Assembly: GCA_034008185.1 (NCBI GenBank)
Contig: CM067084.1
Span: forward strand, 11,427,385-11,491,384
Direction of reading: 5' to 3'
From: Gorsachius magnificus
Taxonomy: Eukaryota; Chordata; Aves; Pelecaniformes; Ardeidae
DNA: 64,000 bases
Shown here: positions 38,226 to 47,919 of the stretch, piece after piece
Layout: each line of letters starts with the position of its first letter
Numbering within the stretch: the first letter of the stretch is position 1
Program-made: the position numbers and the translations under genes
Notes under the pieces: model-generated
Seen by the model: the letters and a program-made list of their open reading frames with translations, nothing else
The model's database searches: none
Told to the model about the DNA's origin: nothing

Positions 38226-40069
38226 GGACAATTGTATGTCATAGTTTTGGCAAGCTCCTAAATAAAACGAATTAAGTTTATATATTTGAAAACTTAAATT
38301 TACCATTTTTTCTAAGCCTGTTGAACCTTACGACCTTGTTTGTGCTAAACATGGGACTATCTGCAAGGGATGGCATAATTTTATACTCTGTGGGCTTAAA
38401 TTAAATGCCAAAGAGCTTCAAAAGCCATTTTAATTGCTAAAATGAAAAGATGACACACATCAAAGAATCTTTATTTTTTTCACGCTGATGCCTACATAGC
38501 TTTTTTAATATCCATTTAAAGCCGTTAGTTAGACTTCATCCTTATTACGGAGTCCCTGTATTGTCTTATTTTTTTTAAAGACTGCAATATCACAGTTTCA
38601 GAAGGAAAGAGAAATCAAGAATGAAATTGCTGTGTTCTGACTTTGAATCACAGCAATATCTGGGTTTACATGATGCTTTTCCATTCCTGTTTTTTCTCCC
38701 TTTGCCTCTAAGGCTTTGTGTTCCTTGGACTGGAAACCCAGCGGTGTTTTCTGCTCAAGCCTTTGGTCTAAGCCAGGGTGTACCCTAACACGGAGCATGT
38801 TTAGGCACTCACCTCCTGCAACAGTCTCAGTCTATCCTACCCATGGTACTGCAGGTAACTTGCTTAGCAACAGTATGTAAATGGGATTTAGTGAAAAATT
38901 ATGGCAGATATAATAATCTCCCCCAGAGCCTCCTGAAGCTGTGCTGCTAAACTGGTAAACAGTGAAGGTGTCTTTGAATCCCCAGCACGCTACAGTTAGG
39001 AGAGATATCCTTCTGAAAATGGTGAAGTAACGCCCAAACTCTTCAGAAATGCCAACAGTACCAAATACTCTTGAAAGCTTTTCAGCATCCTTCCAAATCT
39101 AGGATTATAATCTGTGTGTGTATGTGTGTATATACATAAATATATATAAATTTGCAAAAGCGCTATATTATTATTGCAAGGTATATAATTATAAATATTC
39201 AAAAGGCACTTTAGGACAAAGGGAAGGAGCAGAACTCTGCAAATTATTTAATTTTCAGAGTTCTTGTTATCCACCATTCCCACCAGTTATAGCTGGATTA
39301 GCTACTCCTCAGAAAATTTGTGTTTTGTTAAACTGTAATACTCCTTGAGTTTGGGTTCTCCTTTTTGGCATTCATTTCTGAAATGACTGTTAGAAATGTT
39401 ACTTTGCATGTGCTTTTATTTATCAGGTTTTTTTTTTTTAAGAGAAGGGGGTTTTTTTGTTCTTCTGTAGAAACCTATGGTGGATTCTCTTTGCTAGACT
39501 ATGTGAGTAAGACTGACATGCTATCAATCTTACAGTAGTTTAATGTCAGTGTAATGCTGCGTGGTTTTATCCATAGCCAATTAACACTCTAAAGGGTTTT
39601 GTTAAGGTATCAAAGATAGACTATAAAATTCTAGTTGCATAAAAAGAATTCAAAGGGAAAACCATGTTGATTTAGTTTAGAATGAATTTTGAGAGGAAAA
39701 AAAAAAGTCTGTACTGGGTCTGGCTGGGCTCGTAGCTGAACAGTCCTATGTTTTGAGTTTGTGACCCAAGCAGTGTTGGTAGTAAGGGTTGTTTTAGCTA
39801 TTGTGGAACAGCACAGTCATCAAGAAGTTTGTTTTTTAGTCTGAGGTTGAAGATAACTTATGTTCTGGCCAAAGTTAAATAAAATGTTTCCAGTAGGAGA
39901 GCAATATTGACTATTAGCTAAAGTGGGATGGTTAATGGAAAAAAAGAGTACAGGAACTGTATCCAGCATAGATCTAAACCACATTCAAAGGTCTAGACAA
40001 CTGTAACATAAAATTATAGCTGTTATAACAAGAAGTTTTAATAAAAATAATTAATTTCTCTATTTACAG

Positions 40070-40500
40070 AAAGGAGAAAGCATGGTCCAGCCAGCTGCAA
40101 GTTTTTTAAGCCTGACCTCAAAAGAATGCAAAGCTTTACAGCTTTTTACAGTAAAAGGAAAGTGAGATAAAATTCTTCATCATTTTATGAAATGACATCT
40201 TTCTTTAATGGTGGCTGGTTTACTAAATAAAGTGCTGTAGATGCCATTTATTCTGACCTTAGCAAAGTTTCTAATTTGGTAACTATATGAAAGGTTGTTA
40301 TGGCAAGAACTTTATTATGGGTAAAAAATTAGAGACTGCAGTAGCTTTTGTTGAAAGGGAAATTAGTGGAGTGGGGAGATCATTAATATCATTAATGATA
40401 TTCTTCCAGGAACAGCCTTAGGACTTATCTCTAAAAAAAAAGAAAATGTATCAATAATTTTCAGCACAAAAGTCAATGCTGTTCTCCAGTCACACATATA
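40070..40500 (+). mobile_element. Decayed CR1-like LINE, reverse-transcriptase fragment
   Basis: At 40,237-40,272 the sequence translates as VDAIYSDLSKVS. This corresponds to the 'V-Y-L-D-F-S-K-A-F-D' block of CR1-clade reverse transcriptases. Downstream, GGAGTGGGGAGATCATTAAT and the following bases loosely continue a LINE body. Stops and frameshifts are frequent and the ends are uncertain. It is in the same orientation as the larger relic at 47,920-49,260, and the two could be parts of one old insertion. Confidence 0.42.
40385..40402. repeat. 18-bp perfect palindrome
   Basis: AATATCATT followed directly by AATGATATT, within the decayed LINE. Confidence 0.9.
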
Positions 40501-41583
40501 ATATGTTGTGAAATATCTTCCTAATCTACTCAAGGGATCAGGAAGGATTTAATTTGTTGTTTATTTAGGTGGTTTCTTTTAGTCTTTTTCTCTTAAAATT
40601 CAGGAACTTTGAGAGGAGAAATAAGAAAACCGAGAGTGGCTTAACTGTGGAGCAATCAATCCTTCCTTAGAGCCTCTCAGATCACTGGTGTAAGACTTAG
40701 TGATGTAATTTACATTAAAAATATTTCTTCATACATTTTGAAATGTATAATGAGGTAATTTTGGGTGCCAGTATTAATAATTTGCTGTCCTATGTGGACT
40801 TATAACTTAGATCTTTTAAACCTGATTAATACACTTGAGATGGTGTGATGCTTTAATGTTTCAACATTTGTACATAGTGGATCGGACAGCTGATAACGGA
40901 TATAAAGAAAGCGTTGGATGATCAAAACTAATGCACACTACTGCAGGAATACAGTCCATTTTCCTTTTCCGTTCAAGTTCATTGAGAACATGGGGGAAAA
41001 AAGTTGCTTTCCATCTAAAAACAATGGAGTGATTAGGTGAGTAGTTTGATTCTTTCCCAAACATTTACATTCAGCATGTGTTTAGGCGTTAAAAGGGTCA
41101 GCTTGACTTTTTCAATCTTTAAGGCAGATTTTGCAAAATAAATATTCTACAAGTTTTCACGCCCTATATTGTGAATTCCATTCTGATGGGAAAAGGATGT
41201 GTTACAAAATAACAAGTAACAAAATTATTTGCTTTAATTACTTTTTTTTTTCTATGAGTACCGGAGTGTTAACAGATACGTTCACAGTCTCCACCTATAA
41301 GATGGATGGAGACAATACATGTTAAGTATATTAATGAACTGATGAAGAAGAGAAGACATAATTAACAATATCATGGGAGCAGGAAGAGGTATCTTCAGGT
41401 GCCGGGCTAGCTAAATACATGCTGAATTGACTAATTGAAGGCTGATGGATTTTAGCATGTTACTGTTAATGAAGCATAAAGGTATGCTGAGAAATGCATC
41501 TTCTCTCTCTCCCCCTCTCAAAAAAAGGCACCATGACCGGAAGAAGAAACTGTGGAGGAGGTTGAAGTGATGAACGGCGTGAA
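40501..41583. other. Non-coding stretch
   Basis: No exon or repeat recognised. A CT-rich then A-rich patch lies at 41,500-41,527. Confidence 0.5.
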
Positions 41584-41640
41584 GATCATAGAATCATAGA
41601 ATTGGTTAGGTTGGGAAAAGACCTTTAAGATCATCAAGAT
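41584..41640 (-). mobile_element. CR1 LINE 3' terminus, minus strand
   Basis: On the plus strand it reads ATCATAGAATCATAGAATTG, then GTTAGGTTGGGAAAAGACCT, then TTAAGATCATCAAG. This is the reverse complement of the CR1 end with two copies of the ATTCTATG terminal repeat. It is 5'-truncated to about 57 bp. Confidence 0.92.
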
Positions 41641-41990
41641 GGATGTCAAAGAAAGTGAGTATAGCAATAGCAGGAATACAGGACTGTCCCTGAGAGGGCA
41701 GGTGGAAGTCGAAGGAAACTGTACCTAACAGCATTAAAACATGTTGCCAGCAGCAATGCATATAACATCTGCATATAATGAAATTTAATTTTCTGTGCAA
41801 ATTATTCACAAACCCTCTGATTTCCATTTCACCTCTAATTATGATTGCTAGAGATTCCCTTTCGAAAACAAAGAATGAGTGAAGAGGATACTTCTACCAG
41901 GTGCCTTTTTGTAATGACAAGGATTCAGATCATTAACTTTTGCATTAGATTTTGCTTTCTCATATGCAGTTTCTCAATCCATTCCACCAG

Positions 41991-42114
41991 CTTTTCAATA
42001 ACAAGTTATGATCTTTATGATGTAAATGTATCTAAGGTCCAGCATGTCAGGGAGACAACACGCAGGATATTTAACCAGGAAAAACGTCCTTACTGTCTTA
42101 GCTTTTCTGCCCAG
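41991..42114 (+). CDS. Candidate coding exon A of a close pair
   Basis: It follows a pyrimidine-rich acceptor (TTTCTCAATCCATTCCACCAG, ending at 41,990) and ends at CCCAG|GTGAAT at 42,115. The frame is open: one base completes a codon, then 41 codons, leaving phase 0. It reads FSITSYDLYDVNVSKVQ, then HVRETTRRIFNQEKRPYC. The next candidate exon starts 68 bp downstream in phase 0, so the two join without a frameshift. The family is unknown. An intron of 68 bp would be near the lower limit for a vertebrate. It lies about 0.7 kb upstream of the CpG island, so it is not obviously part of the gene that starts there. Confidence 0.22.
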
Positions 42115-42182
42115 GTGAATTGAGGAGAAGAAAAAAATGACATGCATTTAGTCTAGAGGAGGCAGAGTGCTCCTTCCTGCAG

Positions 42183-42284
42183 ATGTTAGGCTGGCATTAC
42201 ATATCCTTAGGAGAAAATTATGGCCTGAGAGGGAGAGCTTTTGATGAAGAAAACATTGAATCTGCAATTCTCTATTCTTCAAAG
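42183..42284 (+). CDS. Candidate coding exon B of a close pair
   Basis: It follows the acceptor GTGCTCCTTCCTGCAG (ending at 42,182) and ends at the strong donor TCAAAG|GTAAGT at 42,285. Exactly 34 codons are open in phase 0 to phase 0, and the other two frames carry stops. The translation starts with ATG and reads MLGWHYISLGENYGLRGRAF, then DEENIESAILYSSK, which has an ordinary soluble-protein composition. I do not recognise it. It could be an internal exon after 41,991-42,114 or the start of a separate transcript. Its donor is among the best in the window. Confidence 0.28.
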
Positions 42285-42794
42285 GTAAGTTGGCTGAACT
42301 GTGGCTTCGTATGACAGTATTGTACAGGAAATAGTGCTGATTCACATTACCACAAGAAAAGCACTCATAAAAACCTGATTCCTAAGTGCCTTTTCAGTGT
42401 ACCTTGAGGTGGCAGCTCCATTATGCACACTCCCCATGTGAACTACGTCCTTCTCCCTTTTTCAACTAATTTGCTCCTGGGGAAAACTGCTATTATGAAA
42501 TGTCTTTGTGAAGCAGTATAAAGAGGATTATTGGTTGTTCCCTCTTCAGCTGCTTGAGCACAGATACCTTGAAACCTAGCCTAAAATGTGTACAGAAAGA
42601 TTATATTTGCTTTTGTTCTCCTGTATCAAACTTAACCAATTTACAGGAGTTACAGAGGAAAATTAATCAAAATCTTCTAAAAGGAAAGTATGAGATGAAA
42701 TTGAATCTGAATTCCACTTTGGTGGGCCATTTCTGTTAGAAGATAAAAATCTCCCGAATAAAATTACTAAGCCCATGGACAAATTCACAAGCAC

Positions 42795-42855
42795 CTGTTT
42801 GCTTTGCCGCTGCCTTGGGACTGGTGCCCCCCACCCTTGTCCCCAGGGCCGCCAT
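42795..42855 (-). CDS. Candidate first coding exon, minus-strand gene
   Basis: The ATG at 42,855-42,853 lies inside the YY1 element (CAAGATGGCGGCC on the minus strand), an arrangement seen in many vertebrate genes whose start codon sits in the initiator. The frame reads MAALGTRVGGTSPKAAAKQT. It then either continues unspliced to a stop at 42,736 (39 residues) or leaves at a moderate donor, ACAG|GTGCTT, after 42,795. The short, basic, alanine-rich start could be a targeting peptide, but that is a guess. A larger frame begins upstream at 42,924. The next minus-strand exon was not found, and the gene is not identified. Confidence 0.35.
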
Positions 42856-42860
42856 CTTGG
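42848..42860 (-). promoter_or_regulatory. YY1-type element
   Basis: CCAAGATGGCGGC on the minus strand, matching the extended YY1 consensus found near start sites and start codons. Confidence 0.75.
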
Positions 42861-42920
42861 GGGCCGTTGGCCCTGGGCAGGCAGTCACATTCCCGCTCCC
42901 CCTCTCAGGGGGCGCCCGGG

Positions 42921-42928
42921 CCAATCAG
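42921..42928 (+). promoter_or_regulatory. CCAAT box (NF-Y)
   Basis: CCAATCAG in a CpG-rich setting between two divergent candidate start regions. Confidence 0.7.
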
Positions 42929-42959
42929 AGCGGCCCGTGCTGGGGAGCGGGCCCGGGCG

Positions 42960-43268
42960 GGAGCACACGGCGCCATGGTTGCCGGGCGCCAGCTGGGGCC
43001 GAGGGTGGGAGGCCGGCTCCGTCAGCCGCTGCTGCCGCCTTCCAGGGAGCTTTGTCCGTGTGCTTTGAGCTCGGGTGACGGGTACCGTGTTTAAAGCGGC
43101 CTGTCTGCAGGGGGGCCCGGGTTACTGGAAAGTTGGGATCGTGTCAGCACCTTCCTTGTGTCAGCCTTCCACCGAGGGTCCCTGACCACCCTGCCCGGCC
43201 CCACGCTGCTGGGGGACGTGCTTATTAACCCTGCTTTATGCACCTTAAAAAACCCGCGAGCCTATGTG
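42960..43268 (+). other. Candidate exon 1 of plus-strand gene
   Basis: It is bounded on the right by a good donor, GTG|GTAAGT, at 43,269. The left edge (transcription start) is not defined and is set near the CCAAT box plus 40 bp. The exon would hold a 39-codon frame (42,975-43,094) with a strong start context, and a second ATG at 43,238-43,240 whose frame (MHLKKPASLC) stays open to the donor. Either could be used, or the exon could be 5' untranslated if translation begins in exon 2 at 47,507. Weaker GT donors inside the island cannot be excluded. Confidence 0.45.
42975..43094 (+). CDS. Small ORF with strong start context (uORF or protein start)
   Basis: GCGCCATGG gives a near-ideal start context at 42,975. 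The frame encodes 39 residues beginning MVAGRQLGPRVGGRL, arginine-rich and without acidic residues at first, then stops within the candidate exon 1. If the exon is unspliced to 43,268, this is an upstream ORF that would restrain translation of a later start. Alternatively an internal donor could splice it onto a later exon as a real N-terminus with mitochondrial-type composition. No family is recognised. Confidence 0.28.
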   Translation: MVAGRQLGPRVGGRLRQPLLPPSRELCPCALSSGDGYRV

Positions 43269-44612
43269 GTAAGTAAGCACTGCTCAAAATAATCCATGAG
43301 CACAGGCTATGCGTTTGTATACACGATAGAGGATTTTCATCATCAGGGCGATGACACTTTATTGTCAATTATGTATCTTTCGGCTTAGCTGCATTCCTGC
43401 TGAATTTTGTTTTAATACAGAAATGAGCTATAATCAATAACTTGTCAAATTATTCATTCCTAATGGACTAGCCAAAGGATTTTGACTTTACTCTTGGAAT
43501 AAATTATCTGAAATACATATTTCCATTATTTGACCAGCTCTCTAGATTATGAAATAATGTTCTGTGAATAATTTATTCAACATTTTTCTGTCAATCTTTG
43601 AATAATTTACTCACGAATACATTATTTTTATTATTCAGCCAGCTATATTTCCAGCATCTGTGGCAATGTCTTTGTTGTGTGAAAGCATAGAGATCTCTGG
43701 AAGGAGAGATAAACTTTTATCTAGCATAACTTAACTCCTTTGTAATAAGCATTCAGTACCTTATTTTATATACCCAAGTGTATAATTAAATGAATCCATT
43801 TTCATCTCTCTCTCTTAATTTAACAAGTAGTTTTCTACAACAGTCTTTAACTCAATGATCCCTACTATTTTTATTGAAAATCTTGCGCTGTTTCTGTCTT
43901 GCCTCTGCTTGTTTTTTCAAGTCTTCAACAGCATTTGGAAAAACTTCAATTACTTTAATTTGTGTGCTGAAGATACATAATGAGGAAAAGATTTACACTG
44001 CTTGCCCAGTTCTGTTAACCCAGGTATTTTGAACATAATAGCTACATAAATATGTACTGAATAAACACAGGTCTGTAATATACAAACACAAGTGAAAGGA
44101 ATGAGCTTTTAAAAATGCAGTCCTGACAGAGGAAGAGAAGTGCCGGGGAAGACTGAAGAGGCAGGCTAACAAAAGGTGTGTTGTGGCTTATCTGTATCTA
44201 TTTACCAGATAGTTTTTCATTCAAGTGGCAGAAAAATGTTCCAAGCAGCTGCACCGGAGCAACAATGAAGTGAAATGATTTGAAGATGAACAATCCTGTC
44301 CCCTCCTACAGATTCCATTCTGCAGTTCTAGTCTTGGAGGTAGGAGCCCAATGTGAAATCGGGGAGCTCGTGGCTGCGTCGCAGTGCCACCTATTCCTCT
44401 GCCCTCCTGGGCCTGAATGGGAAGCTAAGAGGTGCTTTGGTGCAGCTCAAACAGCATTTTATTATTTCATTACCTAGCAATTTGGGCTGGAAAGTAATTT
44501 TTGAGTATGTGATGCGTGGCTTTTAAGAATTTGTGGCATGGATAGATACAGCTAGTAAAGGCAAACTGGGGGGTAGAGGTAGTATCAAACCAAAGTCTAG
44601 ATGCTGTTTCAG
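43269..44612. other. Intron-like, AT-rich with repeated TAAT-type words
   Basis: Just past the island the sequence becomes AT-rich. GAATAATTTA recurs within 43,560-43,620 among other TTATTCA/ATAATTTAT words. No exon or repeat was recognised. Confidence 0.5.
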
Positions 44613-44709
44613 TTCCAGCTTAGCAATTACTGGGAAAATAATCTGGTCCAGACGCCAGAGCCAGCAGAGTTTACCTTCTACAAATTGTGGTATCCTGGAC
44701 ATGAACAAG
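44613..44709 (+). CDS. Candidate coding exon
   Basis: It follows GATGCTGTTTCAG (acceptor ending at 44,612; an alternative AG ends at 44,618) and ends at GAACAAG|GTGAGC at 44,710. In phase 0 it reads FQLSNYWENNLVQTPEP, then AEFTFYKLWYPGHEQ, with one base left over. The balanced aromatic-rich composition looks like protein, but a second frame across the same interval is also open, so this is weak evidence. An in-frame TAG then ATG precede it at 44,598-44,603, giving a self-contained 48-codon ORF as an alternative explanation. The family is unknown. Confidence 0.2.
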
Positions 44710-45486
44710 GTGAGCAATATATCTTCATTTCTAGCAGAAAGTTCTAGTGAGTTTGAAAATGTATTCACTGGTCAGTACACACAGAAGGAGCCATAAGATG
44801 AGTTGAAGCCTGTCCTGATTCCACCTCATTCCCCTGTTTAGGAAGGCAGGTCTCAGAAAGATTTAGCTTGCTAGCTGCCAATGACCAGAAGTATGGCTAA
44901 CTGCCAAAGGTAATTCTTGGAATTATCTAACCTAATTGCTACTTTCACTTCTGAGAGCAAATATCCTTGGTTTTCAGGTGTGCTCAGAAGCAGCTTGGTT
45001 AAACAGGTGAGTACCTAAAACCAGAATTTAAAGGGCATTTGGAGGCTTTCAGCGTCAAGTTTGCAACTCGGAACAGTACACCACTTTGTTACTAGAATGG
45101 TAATATTGCCTTCATGTGTCTTGTAGGTTAAAGAACTAAGGACTGACCCAAGAAGTATGGTTCACACCTGGATTTTAGGAGTTTAAACTTAAGTCCACAG
45201 CTGAAAGTGACTGGGAGCCAAACTTGGGGCTGCTGCTTTGCATTGCATTCGAGTCTGATATCAGGTCTGTATTTTTGTTTAACGTGGAACTTGGCTTGGT
45301 TTGAGGGATGTACTCAAGGAAAGGGCTGGGGATGTAGACTTGTTTGAACCTTTATACCTGCTGTTATGGAGCTTGGCCTAACCACAACGTATGGGCTGAT
45401 CTATCCAGAGAAGGAAGTGGCAGGAGGTGTATTTGAGAGAAATGAGGGAGACTGTCAAGGTTATTTCTATTTTAATCCATTGGCAG

Positions 45487-45597
45487 GCTAATATAAACTG
45501 TATATTCAGAAATCAAGAACTGCTGCAGAACAGCGTAAAACTTCATCAGCTTGTGGGGGAGCATAGCCATCGGCTCAGTGAATGGGCAAGCACCCTG
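45487..45597 (+). CDS. Candidate coding exon
   Basis: It has a very good acceptor (TTTCTATTTTAATCCATTGGCAG, ending at 45,486) and the donor CCTG|GTATGT at 45,598. Exactly 37 codons are open in phase 0 to phase 0. They read ANINCIFRNQELLQNSV, then KLHQLVGEHSHRLSEW, which suggests an amphipathic helix. The family is not recognised. It is phase-compatible with 42,183-42,284 (which ends in phase 0) and with the start exon at 47,478, but if the latter holds the true start codon this exon would belong to another transcript. A strong-looking 28-nt microexon signal sits nearby at 44,979-45,006. Confidence 0.22.
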
Positions 45598-46292
45598 GTA
45601 TGTGCTATGGAGGGCAACACAAAGTGTGGACAGTGAGGCCAGATAAGCATGACAGTGCAGCAAAGAATCGCCTTACAGCCTATGCTGCAGCTACCCACAG
45701 CAAAATGAAGCAGAAACAAAAGACAAGATCTGATGTTGTGGTTTTACCATAAAGATGAATCTTGGAATCTGCTCTCTCTGTGTAGTGACTGAAAGGAACA
45801 CATATAATCAGATTTTATTGACCACATGGGATTTGCTTTTATATTCTCTGTTCCCATATTCTGCATCTAATCCTGTAGGTTTTTTTTCTTTTTTTTTCCC
45901 TCTGCTCTGTTGTTTGGGTTTTTTTACCCTTTCTTTAATTAAATCCTAACTTTTCTCATACTGAAATACTTCTTGTTTGGGCCTTGATTTTTTTTTAATT
46001 CTTAATGCCCCAAAGGTCATAAGTGCCATTTATTCAATTATTCATGCAACCATTGGATAGAGAAGCTGCACACTTCAGTTTAGTTCCAACTGCTTGCAAG
46101 TTAAAAATTAAGAACTGCTATAAAGTCAAATGAACTCAGGACCTCCTGTCTGAACATCAGGTTATCTATAGTATCAGTTATGGGAAAGGAGTAATGGGAT
46201 TTTACCTACTTGGAAAAAAAGCACCATTCCAGAATGAAGTAAAGAAACTTCTTTTTTTTTCCTAGTGGCTGTGATTGTCTCTGAATAGCAGT

Positions 46293-46311
46293 ACACACAC
46301 ACACACACACA
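46293..46311. repeat. (AC)9 microsatellite
   Basis: Nine AC units followed by A-rich sequence. Confidence 0.9.
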
Positions 46312-47477
46312 AAAAATCAGCATTCTCTTATTATTATTGTTTGGCTTTTAGCTACTATGACTTTGTTTATCTTCCTTATAAGGAAAACTATAAAACCTAA
46401 TCTTAATACTGGATTTTACAATGTTTACTGAGCTGCTTTTTAAAAATTTTCTGAGCTTGTAAAAGTATAATTATTGTATCCTAATAATTATAACAGACGA
46501 CGTTTCTCTTCCTCTTCACAGTGTTTGATCTAAACTGCAAATTTCTGATCATCTTGTCAAAGACAGAGGTGTTTTCTTGGGAATATTTTGAACTTTGATG
46601 AAAGTTTTATGACACTTCCAACAAAACATGCTGCTCATTAAAGTTTTAGAGAGAGAGAGCTCTATCTGCATTGTTTTGGAATTGTAAATATCACGTAATT
46701 GTCATCAATGAGCAGTTGATGAAATACCTGCTCCCAGAAGTTTGTATCTGCAGGCAGGTGTTTGCTGTCTCAGACGAATATGTGCTTTGACTGTCCCAGA
46801 GTACCAAGACATGGCTCTCTTTGTTCTGTCATGGTGATGGTCCCAAAAGTCAAACAATGATGAAACTGGTGACTTGTTTATAGCAATTTGCAAGGTGTTT
46901 GCAGAGGAAACAGATTTTGTAGTCTTTAAATACCTTATTCATGCTTTCTTTGTCCCAAGGGGTGCCAGGAGATTAGTGTCCCATTAGTTTCCTTCATCCA
47001 GTTTTTGAGTCAAAACTTAGGCATCTGTCCTTGGATAGTAATGGATAGCTATGGTTCCTCAGCTATGTAAATGTTAACTGCAGCACTGTGTTATCATAGG
47101 GCATCTAGCTCAAAGAACTGGCAGCTGACACAACTGCTGATTCTCCTTAATATTTAAGCCTCAGGGAGTCTCCCTAAAACAAAGAAACAGGAAGATCGTA
47201 AATGTGTGTGTATATATATTTTCTAAGATTATTTCAAAAACTTACTTGACACGTTAGTTGCAAATCACTTGGTATTTCTTGTAGTTTCTCTGATAATTGT
47301 GGAGAGAAAATACTCCATTTAATGAAACACTGTTGCCTTTCAGAACTTTTTTTAATTAATAAAGAATTATCAGACAAATTGTTTTTTTAAAGAGACAGTC
47401 TAATTAAAAATTAAATTATTATTTAATGCTATCTAATTAGAACAGATGCCATTTTTCTTCCCTTCTGGCTGCATGAG

Positions 47478-47590
47478 GAATACCCGACTGTTTCCCTTCT
47501 GGCTCCATGGGATGTGCGCACACTCAGAGGAAGCAGACGATCACTCGCAAAGACTACGTACCCCACTCAAAGCCGAAAGTAGTGATCCAG
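47478..47590 (+). CDS. Candidate start-codon exon of plus-strand gene (MGC N-terminus)
   Basis: The acceptor ends at 47,477 after TTTTTCTTCCCTTCTGGCTG-type pyrimidines. The ATG at 47,507 (CTCCATGGG, G at +4) is the first in frame after a TGA. It is open for 28 codons to the strong donor ATCCAG|GTGAGT at 47,591, leaving phase 0. The peptide starts MGCAHTQRKQTITRK and ends KPKVVIQ. Gly2-Cys3 followed by a basic stretch is the pattern of N-myristoylated and palmitoylated membrane proteins; that reading is inference. It is the first good coding exon 3' of the CpG-island exon 1 with an in-frame stop upstream, which fits a second exon carrying the start. No family is recognised. Confidence 0.38.
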
Positions 47591-47919
47591 GTGAGTTAAA
47601 TGGAAGCTAGAATGTTTTTTCCTCAAATGGGGTGTGTACTTTGCATATTGGCAAGTGATATTTTTCCTGAATCGCCTCCTGAAGGTGGGTTTTTTGTCTT
47701 TATTGACGCTGTCGGGAACCTAGGGAAATTGTGTCTGAATTTAGCTAAGTTAAGTGTCTGGAGTTAGGTGATGTGAATACCTCTTTCAGTCATAAAAGTA
47801 GAACGTAGATGTTCATTTAAATTATAGTGCCTGCAGAGCTACAAAACAATGATAATCACAATATAATTAGAATCCATATCATGAGAAAGTTATGTATACA
47901 AAAGTATTAGAATGACAAT

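Larger units (their letters stand above)
33931..40069. other. Long non-coding stretch
   Basis: It contains poly(T) at 37,486-37,501 and 38,009-38,030, poly(A) at 38,211-38,225, and TG/TA-rich sequence at 39,112-39,150. The 124-codon minus-strand frame at 35,534-35,908 and the plus frames at 36,306-36,910 have no family features. Nothing else was recognised. Confidence 0.5.
42790..43260. promoter_or_regulatory. CpG-island promoter, probably bidirectional
   Basis: An abrupt GC-rich block in AT-rich surroundings with dozens of CpGs. It contains a YY1-type site GCCGCCATCTTGG at 42,848-42,860, a CCAATCAG NF-Y box at 42,921-42,928 and a GGGCGG GC box near 42,954. There is no TATA box at the expected place. 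The YY1 site reads AAGATGGCGGC on the minus strand, the orientation usual just downstream of a start site. The CCAAT box lies roughly 50-70 bp from plausible starts on both sides. Both directions open into short reading frames, and the plus side ends at a GTAAGT donor. Housekeeping-type bidirectional promoters in vertebrates look like this. Confidence 0.78.
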
